A stretch of 64,000 bases of DNA from CAVWCW01 sp963753615 (GCA_963753615.1 CAVWCW010000002.1:248001-312000), one strand, 5' to 3'. Positions 52,896-61,618 are shown, numbered from the stretch's first letter. The notes: generated by a model not told the origin, from the letters alone. Program-made: numbers and translations.

Positions 52896-53510
52896 ATGAT
52901 CGTAGAACTGCAAAGCCTGACCCCGGCCCAGGTATATTTCCACATGATCCAGGTCCTGGTGCCGCGGCCCATCGCCTGGGTATTGTCGGAGAATGCCTCG
53001 GGTAGTTTCAATCTCGCGCCCTTCTCTTACTTCAACGCGGTTTGCAGCGACCCGCCACTGATCCTGCTCTCGGTCGGTCAGCGACCGGAGGGCGGCCACA
53101 AGGACACCCGGATCAATATCGAACAGCGCCGCGATTTCGTGGTGCACATCGCCCATTCCGAACTATTGGATCCACTCAATGCCAGTTCCGCCGGCCTGCC
53201 CCCGGAGGAATCCGAGCAGGATCGGCTCGGCCTGGCGCTGGCCGAGTTCCCCGGCTCGCGCCTGCCGCGCCTGGGCGACTGCCGTATCGCCATGGCCTGC
53301 AGCCGCTACCGTATCGACGAGATCGGCAATGCCCCGCAATCCCTGATCTATGGCCAGGTGGAGCGCCTGTATATCAGCGACCAGGTGGCCGCGCAAGACG
53401 CCAAGGGGCGCATGAAGGTCGACGCCGCCGCTCTGGACCCGCTGGGGCGCTTGGGGGCCGGCGAATACGTCGCCTTCGGCCAAGTCCTGCGGCGGGCGCG
53501 TCCGGATTAG
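52896..53510 (+). CDS. Flavin reductase-like FMN-binding split-barrel protein
   Basis: A 204-aa protein of the DIM6/NTAB flavin reductase-like family. Typical motifs are YFHMIQVLVPRPIAWVLSENASGSFNLAPFSYFN (split here), PPLILLSVGQRPEGGHKDT and RRDFVVHIAHSELLDPLN, with the Pro-Arg-Pro-Ile-Ala-Trp-Val segment and the Ser/Asn-rich FMN-binding loop. The family reduces or binds FMN and often acts with monooxygenases; the partner is unknown. It is followed by a metallo-hydrolase gene on the same strand 53 bp later. Confidence 0.9.
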   Translation: MIVELQSLTPAQVYFHMIQVLVPRPIAWVLSENASGSFNLAPFSYFNAVCSDPPLILLSVGQRPEGGHKDTRINIEQRRDFVVHIAHSELLDPLNASSAGLPPEESEQDRLGLALAEFPGSRLPRLGDCRIAMACSRYRIDEIGNAPQSLIYGQVERLYISDQVAAQDAKGRMKVDAAALDPLGRLGAGEYVAFGQVLRRARPD

Positions 53511-53563
53511 CCGCTCTGCTAGACTTTAGACCGCCCCTCGAACTCAAAAAGCGGAATCATCCC

Positions 53564-54544
53564 ATGCAAGCCTTCGGCACCCTGGAATACGAGCACGGCA
53601 TCACCGCCGTCGATATCGGCCTCTACCGCCCGGGCCTGGCCGCCTGCTACCTGCTGCGCCAGGGCGACCGCCTGGCCTTTATCGACACCGGCACCTACCA
53701 TACGGTGCCCCGGCTCCTGGATCTGTTGCAGTCCATGGGGCTCGGGCCGGAGCAAGTGGACTATGTGATCCCCACCCATGTGCACCTTGATCACGCCGGC
53801 GGCGCCGGCGAACTGATGCGCCGCTGCCCGAACGCCCGGCTGGTGGCCCATCCCAAGGGCGCGCCGCACCTGATCGACCCGGCCAGGTTGATTGCGGGCG
53901 CCAGCGCGGTCTACGGCGAGGCCGAGTTCGCCCGCGACTACGGCACCCTGGTCCCGGTGCCCGAAGATCGGGTGTTGCTGGCCCCGGACGGCTTCGAGCT
54001 GGAACTGAACGGACGGGCCCTGGTCTTTCTCGACACCCCGGGCCACGCCAACCATCATTTCTGCGTGTTCGATCGGGTCAGCCGGGGTTTCTTCAGCGGC
54101 GACACCTGCGGTATCTCCTATCGCGAGTTCGCGTGCGGAGGGCGGCCCTTCGTTTTCGCCCCCACCACCCCGGTGGCCTTCGACCCGGAAAGCTGGCAGC
54201 ACAGCCTGGACAGAATCCTGCAATACGAGCCCCAGGCCTTTTATCTGACCCACTTCGGCCGCATCCGGCCGACCGCCGACGCGATCGATCAGTTGCGCGC
54301 CAGCATCGGACGCTGCGCCGAGATCGCGCTCGCCGAGCAGGCCCCCAAGGAGGGGCGCCAGGGGCGCATCCACCGCGCCATCGAAAGCGACCTGGTGGCG
54401 GGCCTGGAGGCCCGGGGCTGTGGACTGGAGCCGGCGCGGGCGCGGGAACTGCTGGCGGTGGACAGCGACCTCAATGCCCAGGGCCTGGAAGTATGGCTGC
54501 GGCGGCGGGAAAAGCGTGAGGCGCAGGCGGCGGGGGCGGGCTGA
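53564..54544 (+). CDS. Metallo-beta-lactamase-fold hydrolase
   Basis: A 326-aa MBL-fold protein with the zinc-binding motif THVHLDHAGG (HxHxDH) near residue 66, GHANHHFCVFD, the SGDTCG segment and a late H (LTHFGRIRPT). It has a C-terminal extension of about 90 residues rich in Arg/Ala. Substrate unknown: glyoxalase II-like thioester or other ester hydrolysis is plausible. ATG 53564 starts at the conserved N-terminus FGTLEYEHGITAVDIGLY; upstream frame is shadow of the previous gene. Confidence 0.9.
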   Translation: MQAFGTLEYEHGITAVDIGLYRPGLAACYLLRQGDRLAFIDTGTYHTVPRLLDLLQSMGLGPEQVDYVIPTHVHLDHAGGAGELMRRCPNARLVAHPKGAPHLIDPARLIAGASAVYGEAEFARDYGTLVPVPEDRVLLAPDGFELELNGRALVFLDTPGHANHHFCVFDRVSRGFFSGDTCGISYREFACGGRPFVFAPTTPVAFDPESWQHSLDRILQYEPQAFYLTHFGRIRPTADAIDQLRASIGRCAEIALAEQAPKEGRQGRIHRAIESDLVAGLEARGCGLEPARARELLAVDSDLNAQGLEVWLRRREKREAQAAGAG

Positions 54545-54550
54545 GGGGCC

Positions 54551-55156
54551 TCAGCCCTTAGGCCAGGTCTCCTGCATGGAGGGACGCTCGGAAAAGCCCT
54601 GGTACCAGGACGCGCTGCCCTCGCGCCCGCCGCGCCAGGACAGGTCGGGCAGGCGGAAATCCAGATAGCCAAGGGCCGACGCCAGCGCCAGCGGGGCCAG
54701 GCTGAGCCCCGACGGCAGGCCGCCGATCTGCGCCTCCACCTGGTTCAGGGAGCGTCCGATCTCTTTGATCCAGCGCTGCATCCAGTCCAGGGAACTCTCG
54801 CCTTCCGGGCGCCGGCGCTCCATTACCAGGTTGTAGGCGGCATCGAGGATGCCGTCGCTGAGGGCCTCCCAGCGCAGCACCTGCCAGCGCTCCGGGCCCG
54901 CCTCCGGGATCAACCTCGGGTCCGGGCTCAGGCTGTCGAGATAGGCGCACAGCAGGGGGCTGTCGAACAGGCTCTCACCGTCGTCCAACACCAGGGCTGG
55001 AACCTTGCCCAGGGGGTTGGCGGCGGTCAGTTCCGGCGCTTCTTCAAACGGGTTGCTGACCAGCTCCTGCACCCGCGCCCCGAGATGCTTCTCGCGCACT
55101 ACCAGGCGCACCTTGCGGGCGTAGGGTGAGGTCTCCGAATAGTACAGTAGCATCAT
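54551..55156 (-). CDS. Glutathione S-transferase family protein
   Basis: A 201-aa GST-like protein with the N-terminal thioredoxin-fold motif LLYYSETSPYARKVRLVVREK, the cis-Pro VPALVLDDGESLFDSPLLCAYLD loop and a helical C-domain (ALASALGYLDFRLPDLSWR). This resembles the YibF/YncG group of bacterial GSTs. A glutathione-binding Ser/Arg is plausible from SPYARKVR, but the reaction is unknown. Its start lies one base from the right end of repeat copy C. Confidence 0.9.
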   Translation of the reverse strand: MMLLYYSETSPYARKVRLVVREKHLGARVQELVSNPFEEAPELTAANPLGKVPALVLDDGESLFDSPLLCAYLDSLSPDPRLIPEAGPERWQVLRWEALSDGILDAAYNLVMERRRPEGESSLDWMQRWIKEIGRSLNQVEAQIGGLPSGLSLAPLALASALGYLDFRLPDLSWRGGREGSASWYQGFSERPSMQETWPKG

Positions 55157-55478
55157 CCTAGAAAGGGCAGTTGGACGGGGTGCAGGGTGTGCATGCGGGG
55201 GTGCAGGGCAACGACTGCATGAATGCAGGAGGTAGGGCGACGCAGGAAGCCAAAGCCGAGGCGCAACGCCGCGGAATCGTCACCCTATTCCAAGGCGTTG
55301 CACCGCAGCGACCCACAGGGATGTGGGAAATGTCAGGTTCTGTCTGGAACAGGACCGGACCATACGCCGCCGCAAGCGTGCCATGCACCCCGTAGCGTGG
55401 ATCGCCGACTCGGTGCAGGGATAAATCGAAGGCTTGTTGCTTCATTTCAGTGCCTTACCGTCAGAATCGAGCGGTCAA
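55157..55478 (-). repeat. Interspersed repeat, full copy C
   Basis: A 322-bp reverse-strand copy of the element at 51320-51642. On the minus strand it runs from TTGACCGCTC (55478) to CTAGG, whose last base (55157) directly precedes the start codon of the GST gene at 55156. The CCCACA-TCCC-TGTGGG hairpin is intact, and the GGTCCTGT/ACAGAACC and GGAATAG/CGATTCC stems have one mismatch each. It fills most of the 407-bp gap 55157-55563. Confidence 0.85.
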
Positions 55479-55563
55479 TACTCTTTTAGGATCATGGCCG
55501 GCTCCCGGGCTCGTCTCATTGAGCCTAGCAGCCCCGGGGCCAAACGTCAGCCGACAGCGCTCG

Positions 55564-56463
55564 TCAGCCGCTGGGGGCCACGCAGTCAAGGGCCAACTCT
55601 TCGCTCGCCATCAGCGGCTCGCCGGCCAGCCCCTGCAGCTCTCGGCGCAGTCGGCCCAACCGCTCTTTCAGGGTGCGCCGCTGAGTGGGTGTAAGGCTGG
55701 TATCCAGGCGGGCGAGCAGCGCCAGGGTCTCAGAGCGGGCCTGCTGCGAGGCGCCTGCCAATGCCGGCGGCCGGCCGGCGAGATCGACCCACCAGCCGAC
55801 CAGGTAGGCCCGCAGGTCTTGCGCCGGGGCGCCCGCGTCCAGCAGCGCAAGCAGCCCGGCCTGGCGATCTTCCCGATACGCCAACCAGAGCGCGGCCAGA
55901 TTCGGCAGGGCGCGGCTGCTGCCCGCCACCATCTCCCGTTGCTCCGGGTTGAGTCTGCCGGTCCAGCGCTCGATGCGCTCCCGGTAGCGCTCGACCCGGG
56001 CCGCGTCCTGTTCCCCGAGGCTGCCGCTGAGATAGTCGGCCCGGTACTCGGCATTGCGTTCCTGCATCTGCCGCCGCAGGTGGGCGACCTGCTCCGGGCC
56101 GAGGTCCTTCAGCAGGGGAAGGGCCAGCTGCACCGCCAGCCGCGCATGCCGTTCGTAGAGCGCTTCGGCCCGATCCGCCAGGCAGCTCACCCTGTCCGTC
56201 CCCAGGCCCTGTGCCGCCCCTTGTTCCGCCATCCGCAACCAGGCCGCCAGGCGCGGCAGCTCTTCGCTGCGGTGCCGCTCCAGGGCCGCCTCCAGCTGTG
56301 GTTCCCAGGCGCGTTGCTGAGCCCGGCTCAGGTCCAGCTGGCCGTCGGCCCAGCTTGCGATCAGCCAGTCCGCATTGCGATAAACCAGCTCCGTGCGGCT
56401 ACAGCCGATCAGTAGCAGGGCACAGGTAGTCAATACCAGCAGGGGGCGGAAGCGGGCGCGCAT
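55564..56463 (-). CDS. DUF6279 lipoprotein
   Basis: A 299-aa lipoprotein: the signal peptide ends in the lipobox LIGC, and the mature N-terminus TELVYRNADWLIASWADGQLDLSRAQQRAWEPQL (split here) is typical of DUF6279 lipoproteins. The rest is Arg/Glu/Leu-rich helical sequence with repeated ERYRERIERW and RTLKERLGRLRREL segments. It is predicted to be in the outer membrane and its function is unknown. Divergent from the isochorismatase-like gene. Confidence 0.85.
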   Translation of the reverse strand: MRARFRPLLVLTTCALLLIGCSRTELVYRNADWLIASWADGQLDLSRAQQRAWEPQLEAALERHRSEELPRLAAWLRMAEQGAAQGLGTDRVSCLADRAEALYERHARLAVQLALPLLKDLGPEQVAHLRRQMQERNAEYRADYLSGSLGEQDAARVERYRERIERWTGRLNPEQREMVAGSSRALPNLAALWLAYREDRQAGLLALLDAGAPAQDLRAYLVGWWVDLAGRPPALAGASQQARSETLALLARLDTSLTPTQRRTLKERLGRLRRELQGLAGEPLMASEELALDCVAPSG

Positions 56464-56518
56464 GGTCTAGATTAAATGGTACGAATCGCCCGATTTTGCA
56501 ACCGGAGACCCCGCGACC

Positions 56519-57097
56519 ATGAACGCCTCTGCTCCTTGGGCGCTGTTGGTGATCGATATGCAGAACGACTTCGTGCGCGCGGACGCGGTGCTTTGCGTCC
56601 AGGGTGCCGAGGCAACCCTGCCCAGCATCCGCCGCGCCTGCGACTGGTTTCGCGCCCGTGGCTGGCCGGTGATCTGGGTGGTGCGGGAGCACGCCGCCGA
56701 CGGCAGCGACATCGAGGCCATGCGCCGGGAGCTGTTTCGGCGCTCGCCGGTCCTGGTGGCCGGTTCTCCAGGCGGTGAGATTGTCGCCGACCTGGAACCC
56801 CGCCCGGGCGAGCCGCGCATCGTGAAGAAACGCTGGAGCGCCTTTATGCAGACCGAGCTGGACTGGGTGCTGCGCCGAATCGGGGTGGAGCGGGTCGCAG
56901 TCAGCGGCACTCAGATTCCCAACTGCCTGCGGGCGACGGTGTTCGATGCGGTCTGCTACGGTTACCAATGCCGGCTGCTGAGCGACGCCTGTTCGGCCCA
57001 GAACGAAGAGGTGAAGGCCGCCAACCTGCGCGATATTCGCAACATCGGGGTGGAGTGTCCGACGGTAGAGGAGTTTACAGCGGAATTTGAGGGCTGA
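56519..57097 (+). CDS. Isochorismatase-like cysteine hydrolase
   Basis: A 192-aa hydrolase of the isochorismatase/nicotinamidase superfamily. The catalytic triad is visible: Asp in LLVIDMQNDFV, Lys in IVKKRWSAFMQTELD and Cys in SGTQIPNCLRATVFDA. The substrate could be a small amide or a vinyl ether-type compound, not determinable here. It is the last gene before a hairpin-rich intergenic region of about 350 bp. Confidence 0.9.
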   Translation: MNASAPWALLVIDMQNDFVRADAVLCVQGAEATLPSIRRACDWFRARGWPVIWVVREHAADGSDIEAMRRELFRRSPVLVAGSPGGEIVADLEPRPGEPRIVKKRWSAFMQTELDWVLRRIGVERVAVSGTQIPNCLRATVFDAVCYGYQCRLLSDACSAQNEEVKAANLRDIRNIGVECPTVEEFTAEFEG

Positions 57098-57130
57098 GGG
57101 CTCAGCGCTGCGGAGCGGCGTCCCGAGGCG

Positions 57131-57394
57131 GGGATTCACCCCTCTGACTCAGGGGCGAGCCCCGGAACAGGGCTCGGTATCGGCCCCTGACAGGGTAGCC
57201 CTAAGCCATCTTTGTTCCTGTGCTTGGGGTGACAAGAAATGGCGGGGTAATCGACCCGGCAGGGCAACCTCGTCCGTTAGGGAAACGCTTACATGATTTA
57301 ATCGCGTTTCCCGCGCGGGGCAGGATGCCCCGTCATTTTCAGGCGTCCAACCGCCTGAAAATGAAAGCTTTCGGAAACCGCGTTTTCGAAAGCT
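57131..57394. repeat. Hairpin-dense intergenic region
   Basis: A 350-bp gap holding a run of perfect or near-perfect hairpins. 57150-57189: outer stem CAGGGGC/GCCCCTG with inner stem GAGCCC/GGGCTC. 57280-57312: GGGAAACGC/GCGTTTCCC. 57317-57331: GGGGCA/TGCCCC. 57334-57363: CATTTTCAGGCG/CGCCTGAAAATG, a perfect 12-bp stem with a 6-nt loop. 57366-57394: AGCTTTCG/CGAAAGCT. A smaller GGGG/CCCC hairpin lies at 57131-57143. No gene is supported here. This is either a structured RNA or a repeat cluster. Confidence 0.7.
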
Positions 57395-57401
57395 GTGCTG
57401 G

Positions 57402-57424
57402 AAAAGGCCAGGAAGGGCTTTTTT
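57402..57424 (+). terminator. Terminator-like hairpin with T-tract
   Basis: AAAAGGCC, loop AGGAA, GGGCTTTT with one mismatch and a run of six T at the 3' side. It follows the hairpin cluster and could end transcription from the isochorismatase-like gene or from an RNA encoded by the cluster. Confidence 0.55.
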
Positions 57425-57446
57425 CAGCGTCTCCTTAGCCGCTCCC

Positions 57447-57863
57447 CTAGTCTCCTTGCAAACTCACCGTAATGCGGCGCCGATGCGGGTGGGTGCGGTG
57501 CTCCCAGAGGTAAATGCCCTGCCAGGTGCCGAGATCGGCGCGGCCGTTGGCCAGCGGCAGGGTAAGGTCCATTTTGGTGAGGATGGAGCGGATATGGGCG
57601 GGCATGTCGTCCGGACCCTCGGCGTCGTGGCGGAACATGGGATCGCCGTCCGGCACCAGGCGGGCGAAGAAGGTCTCCAGGTCGGTGCGCACGCTCGGGT
57701 CGGCGTTCTCACACAACATCAGCGAGGCGCTGGTGTGGTGCACGAACACGTGGCACAGGCCGTTGCGCAGGCCGGATTCGGCCGCTCGTTGCTGCACTTC
57801 CCGGGTGATCTCGTAGCTGCCGCGGCCGCGGGTCTGCACGCTGAGCTGGAACTGTTTGATCAA
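57447..57863 (-). CDS. yjbQ: YjbQ family (UPF0047) protein
   Basis: A 138-aa protein with the YjbQ signatures SYEITREVQQRAAES, CHVFVHHTSASLMLCENADP, and GRADLGTWQGIYLWEHRTHPHRR. YjbQ is annotated as a secondary thiamine phosphate synthase. The start is taken as TTG at 57861-57863 (LIKQFQLSVQ) because AGGAGAG precedes it and upstream sequence is not conserved. The gene is divergent from recG, starting about 75 bp before its likely start. Confidence 0.87.
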   Translation of the reverse strand: MIKQFQLSVQTRGRGSYEITREVQQRAAESGLRNGLCHVFVHHTSASLMLCENADPSVRTDLETFFARLVPDGDPMFRHDAEGPDDMPAHIRSILTKMDLTLPLANGRADLGTWQGIYLWEHRTHPHRRRITVSLQGD

Positions 57864-57939
57864 CTGCTGCTCTCCTGTTCTGGCTTTCCGCCTCGGTTGC
57901 GGTAAGAATGCCGGTTGGATTGCCCCTGCGGACCACGCC

Positions 57940-60042
57940 TTGCCGTCATCGCCCGCCATCGCCGGACTCGACCAGACGCCCCTCACCGAACTGCACGGGG
58001 TCGGCCCCAGCTATGCCCAGCGCCTGGCCAAGCTGGGGCTCCACACGGTGCAAGACCTGTTGTTTCACCTGCCCCTAAGGTATCAGGACCGCACCCGGGT
58101 GACACCTATCGGCAGCCTGCGCCCGGGCGACCAGGCGGTGGTGGTGGGGGAGGTGGATCTGGCGGAGGTGCGCCTGGGCCGCCGCCGCTCGCTGTTGGTG
58201 CGCCTGAGCGACGGCAGCGGCTGGCTGCTGCTGCGTTTTTTCCACTTTTCCGGGGCCCAGAAGCAGGCCCTGGCCCGGGGCGCGCGCCTGCGCTGCTACG
58301 GCGAGGTGCGCAACGGCCCCAGCAGCCTGGAGATCGTGCACCCTGAGTACCGGCGCATCGCCGCCGATCAGCCCCCGGAGTTGGAGGCCAACTTGACCCC
58401 GGTGTATCCCGCTACCGAGGGGGTCAGCCAGCAGGGGCTGCGCTCGCTCACCGAGCGCGCGCTGGAACTCCTGGAAAGTCACCCGGACGGGTTGCCGGAG
58501 TGGCTGCCGCCGGAGCTGTTGCAGCGCTTTCACCTGCCCGAGCTGGGGGGAGCGGTACGTTACCTGCATCGGCCTCCCGTGGACGCTTCCCTGGCGGAAC
58601 TGGCGGAGGGCCGTCACCCGGCCCAGCAACGCCTCACCTTCGAAGAACTGCTGGCGCACCAGATCAGCCTGCGCCGGCTGCGCCAGCGCCACCGCCGCAC
58701 TCCGGCCCCGGTGCTGGCCGGCGACGGGACCCAGCGCCGGCGCCTGCTCGCGGCCCTGCCGTTTCGGTTGACCGGGGCCCAGCAGCGGGTGGCGGAGGAG
58801 ATCGGCAGCGACCTGCAGCGCCCCTATCCGATGTTGCGCCTGGTGCAGGGGGACGTGGGCTCGGGCAAGACGGTGGTGGCCGCCTTGGCCGCCCTGCAGG
58901 CGGTGGAGGCCGACCACCAGGTGGCCCTGATGGCCCCCACCGAGCTGCTGGCAGAGCAGCACTGGAACAATTTCCGGACCTGGCTGGAGCCGCTGGGGGT
59001 GGAGATAGCCTGGCTCACCGGCCGGCACAAAGGCAAGCGCCGGGGCGAGATCCTGGAGGCCCTGGCCACGGGCCGGGCTCGGGTGGCGGTGGGCACCCAT
59101 GCCCTGTTCCAGGACGATGTCGGCTTCCGGGCCCTGGGGCTGGTGATCATCGACGAGCAGCACCGCTTCGGGGTGCATCAGCGCATGGCCCTGCGGGAGA
59201 AGGGCCGCGACAGTGCCCAGATTCCGCACCAGCTGATCATGACCGCCACGCCCATCCCGCGCACCCTGGCCATGACCGCCTATGCGGACCTGGATCTGTC
59301 GTTGATCGACGAGTTGCCCCCGGGGCGCATCCCGGTGACCACGGTGGTGATCCCCGATACGCGCCGCGAAGAGGTGATCGGGCGCATCCGCGCCGCCTGC
59401 GAGGGCGGGCGCCAGGCCTACTGGGTGTGCACCTTGATCGAGGAGTCCGAGGCCCTGCAGTGCCAGGCCGCGGAGGACAGCGCCGCCCTGCTCGCCGAGA
59501 GCCTGCCCGGGCTGCGGGTGGGCTTGGTCCACGGCCGGCTCAAGGCGGCGGACAAGGAGCGTGTGATGCAGGCCTTCAAGGCCGGCGAGATCCAGCTGCT
59601 GGTGGCGACGACGGTGATCGAGGTGGGGGTCGACGTGCCCAATGCCAGCCTGATGGTGATCGAAAACCCGGAGCGCCTGGGCCTGGCCCAGTTGCATCAG
59701 CTGCGCGGGCGCATCGGCCGCGGCAGTGAACGCAGCCACTGCGTACTGATGTACCACGCCCCGCTGTCCCAGGGCGCCCGTGAGCGCCTCGGGGTGCTGC
59801 GCGACAGCAGCGACGGCTTCGAAATTGCCCGCCGCGACCTCGAGCTGCGGGGCCCGGGCGAGGTGCTTGGCACCCGCCAGACCGGCGAGATGCAGCTGCG
59901 CATCGCCGACGTGATGCGCGACGAGGCCTTGCTGCCGGACGTGCAACGGGCCGCCGAACTGATCCTGCGCGACTACCCGGATCGGGCCGGGCCGCTGGTG
60001 CGACGCTGGCTGGGGGAGCGGACGCGGTATGCAAGAGTGTAG
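57940..60042 (+). CDS. recG: RecG, ATP-dependent DNA helicase
   Basis: A ~700-aa branched-DNA helicase that regresses stalled replication forks. Motifs in order: N-terminal wedge (LTELHGVGPSYAQRLAKLGL, FHLPLRYQDRTRVTPIG), Walker A GDVGSGKTVVAALAAL, motif II DEQHRFGV, the MTATPIPRTLAMT motif III and the C-terminal QLHQLRGRIGRG motif VI with the RecG-type TRG element (GEVLGTRQTGEMQLRIAD). Start is uncertain: TTG 57940 gives a normal N-terminus; the frame extends upstream without homology. A hairpin overlaps its stop codon. Confidence 0.95.
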   Translation: MPSSPAIAGLDQTPLTELHGVGPSYAQRLAKLGLHTVQDLLFHLPLRYQDRTRVTPIGSLRPGDQAVVVGEVDLAEVRLGRRRSLLVRLSDGSGWLLLRFFHFSGAQKQALARGARLRCYGEVRNGPSSLEIVHPEYRRIAADQPPELEANLTPVYPATEGVSQQGLRSLTERALELLESHPDGLPEWLPPELLQRFHLPELGGAVRYLHRPPVDASLAELAEGRHPAQQRLTFEELLAHQISLRRLRQRHRRTPAPVLAGDGTQRRRLLAALPFRLTGAQQRVAEEIGSDLQRPYPMLRLVQGDVGSGKTVVAALAALQAVEADHQVALMAPTELLAEQHWNNFRTWLEPLGVEIAWLTGRHKGKRRGEILEALATGRARVAVGTHALFQDDVGFRALGLVIIDEQHRFGVHQRMALREKGRDSAQIPHQLIMTATPIPRTLAMTAYADLDLSLIDELPPGRIPVTTVVIPDTRREEVIGRIRAACEGGRQAYWVCTLIEESEALQCQAAEDSAALLAESLPGLRVGLVHGRLKAADKERVMQAFKAGEIQLLVATTVIEVGVDVPNASLMVIENPERLGLAQLHQLRGRIGRGSERSHCVLMYHAPLSQGARERLGVLRDSSDGFEIARRDLELRGPGEVLGTRQTGEMQLRIADVMRDEALLPDVQRAAELILRDYPDRAGPLVRRWLGERTRYARV

Positions 60043-60062
60043 CCGGGTGACACCCGGGCTAC
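60039..60062. terminator. Inverted repeat overlapping the recG stop
   Basis: GTAGCC-GGGT and ACCC-GGGCTAC form a nearly perfect 10-bp stem with a 3-nt loop and one bulged base at 60039-60062, spanning the recG stop codon. No T-tract follows, so it could be a weak terminator or mRNA-protecting hairpin before ubiC. Confidence 0.45.
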
Positions 60063-60134
60063 GGGATCGGCGACTGCGTGAATGTCCCGGGGTGTGCGAT
60101 AATCCCCCCCTTTTCCAGAGAGCGGGGTAAGCCG

Positions 60135-60707
60135 TTGCCATCGACCTCCCAGACCGGCGCCGTGAGCGAGCCTGCATGGTCTGGCTGGCAGGGCCAGCGG
60201 GGGCGGATTCCGCCCGCGGTTCGGACCTGGCTGCTGGACCAGGGTTCGCTCACGCGCCGGGTACAGTGTGCCTGCGGACCCGGGTTTCGGGTGCGTCTGC
60301 TGGCTCAGGGCTGGGGCCGGCCGCTGGCCAGCGAGCGTCGGCTGCTGAGGATGCGGCGGGGCGAGATTGCGCTGATTCGCGAGGTGCAGCTGCTGTGCGA
60401 TGAGCGGCCCTGGGTGTTCGCCCGCACCCTGATCCCGGCCGGCAGTCTCAAAGGGGCGGCGCGCCGTCTGACCCGCCTCGGCGAACGCCCGCTGGGGGCG
60501 GTGCTGTTTGCTGATCGCCAGGTTCGCCGGGGCGCCACCCAGCTGGCCCGGCTCTCGCCGCGGCGCCAACTCTTCGCCGCCGCGGCCCGGGGGTTGAATC
60601 CGCCGCCCGCCGACCTCTGGGGGCGGCGCACGCTGTTCTACTACGGGCGCCACCCGCTGCTGGTCAACGAGATATTTTTGCCCGCGACCCCTGGGCTGGA
60701 GCCATGA
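60135..60707 (+). CDS. ubiC: UbiC, chorismate pyruvate-lyase
   Basis: A ~190-aa enzyme converting chorismate to 4-hydroxybenzoate and pyruvate, the first committed step of ubiquinone synthesis. Motifs: IPPAVRTWLLDQGSLTRRVQ, REVQLLCDERPWVFARTLIP with the active-site Arg, and the C-terminal LVNEIFLP with the conserved Glu. The start is uncertain; TTG 60135 is assumed and a GTG at 60162 is possible. The stop overlaps the ubiA start (ATGA), forming a ubiCA operon. Confidence 0.92.
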   Translation: MPSTSQTGAVSEPAWSGWQGQRGRIPPAVRTWLLDQGSLTRRVQCACGPGFRVRLLAQGWGRPLASERRLLRMRRGEIALIREVQLLCDERPWVFARTLIPAGSLKGAARRLTRLGERPLGAVLFADRQVRRGATQLARLSPRRQLFAAAARGLNPPPADLWGRRTLFYYGRHPLLVNEIFLPATPGLEP

Positions 60708-61615
60708 ATTCGCCGCAAGTCAAAATCGATAACCTGCACCCGAGCAAGCCGACCTTGCGCCAACGCTTGTCCGCTTATGCCGTGCTGGTGCGCCTGAACC
60801 GCCCGATCGGCATCCTGCTGCTGCTTTGGCCAACGCTGTGGGCCCTGTGGATTGCCGGAGAGGGTAATCCGCCCTGGGAGGTAGTGCTGATCTTTGGCCT
60901 CGGGGTAGTGCTGATGCGTTCCGCCGGCTGCGCCATTAACGATTTCGCCGACCGCCATATTGATGGCCGGGTGCGGCGCACCCAGGAGCGCCCTCTGGCC
61001 ACCGGCCTGGTGCAGCCGCGAGAGGCGGTAGCGGTGTTCCTGCTACTGAGTCTGGCCGCGTTCGGCCTGGTTTTGCTGCTGGACTGGCAGACCGTGGCCC
61101 TGTCGACGGTGGCGGTGGCCCTGGCCGCCCTCTATCCCTTTATGAAGCGCTATACTCACCTGCCCCAGGTGGTTTTGGGGGCGGCCTTTGGATGGGCGGT
61201 ACCCATGGCCTTCAGCGCGGTCACCGGCGCGGTGCCGCTGCTGGCCTGGCTCCTGTTCGCCGCCACCCTGATCTGGGCCCTGATCTATGACACCGAATAC
61301 GCCATGGTCGACCGGGACGACGACCTCAAGATCGGCGTCAAGTCGACTGCCATCCTGTTCGGCCGCCACGACCGGCTGATCATCGGCCTGCTGCAGCTGC
61401 TGATGCTGGGGCTGCTCATCGCAGTCGGCTGGCTAGCCGGGCTCGGCCTGTTCTACTACCTCGCCCTGGCCGGGGCAGCCGCCATGGCGGCTCGGCAGCA
61501 GTATTTGATCCGCGACCGCCAACCCCCGGGCTGCTTCAAGGCGTTTCTCAACAACAACGGCTTCGGCATGCTGATTTTCGTCGGTCTGGTGTTGGATTAC
61601 CTGCCCGTGGCTTAG
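60704..61615 (+). CDS. ubiA: UbiA, 4-hydroxybenzoate polyprenyltransferase
   Basis: A 303-aa integral membrane prenyltransferase that attaches the octaprenyl tail to 4-hydroxybenzoate. Seen are the two Asp-rich motifs: INDFADRHIDGRVRRT with ERPLATG, and YDTEYAMVDRDDDLKIGVKST, plus eight to nine membrane helices starting RLNRPIGILLLLWPTLWALW. Length is typical. It is translationally coupled to ubiC and followed 4 bp later by a lipoprotein gene. Confidence 0.95.
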   Translation: MNSPQVKIDNLHPSKPTLRQRLSAYAVLVRLNRPIGILLLLWPTLWALWIAGEGNPPWEVVLIFGLGVVLMRSAGCAINDFADRHIDGRVRRTQERPLATGLVQPREAVAVFLLLSLAAFGLVLLLDWQTVALSTVAVALAALYPFMKRYTHLPQVVLGAAFGWAVPMAFSAVTGAVPLLAWLLFAATLIWALIYDTEYAMVDRDDDLKIGVKSTAILFGRHDRLIIGLLQLLMLGLLIAVGWLAGLGLFYYLALAGAAAMAARQQYLIRDRQPPGCFKAFLNNNGFGMLIFVGLVLDYLPVA

Positions 61616-61618
61616 CCT

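Noticed and set aside
58075..60177. 700-codon minus-strand frame opposite recG
   Set aside because: Complete antisense shadow of recG; Gln/His/Gly/Leu-rich composition typical of shadow frames.
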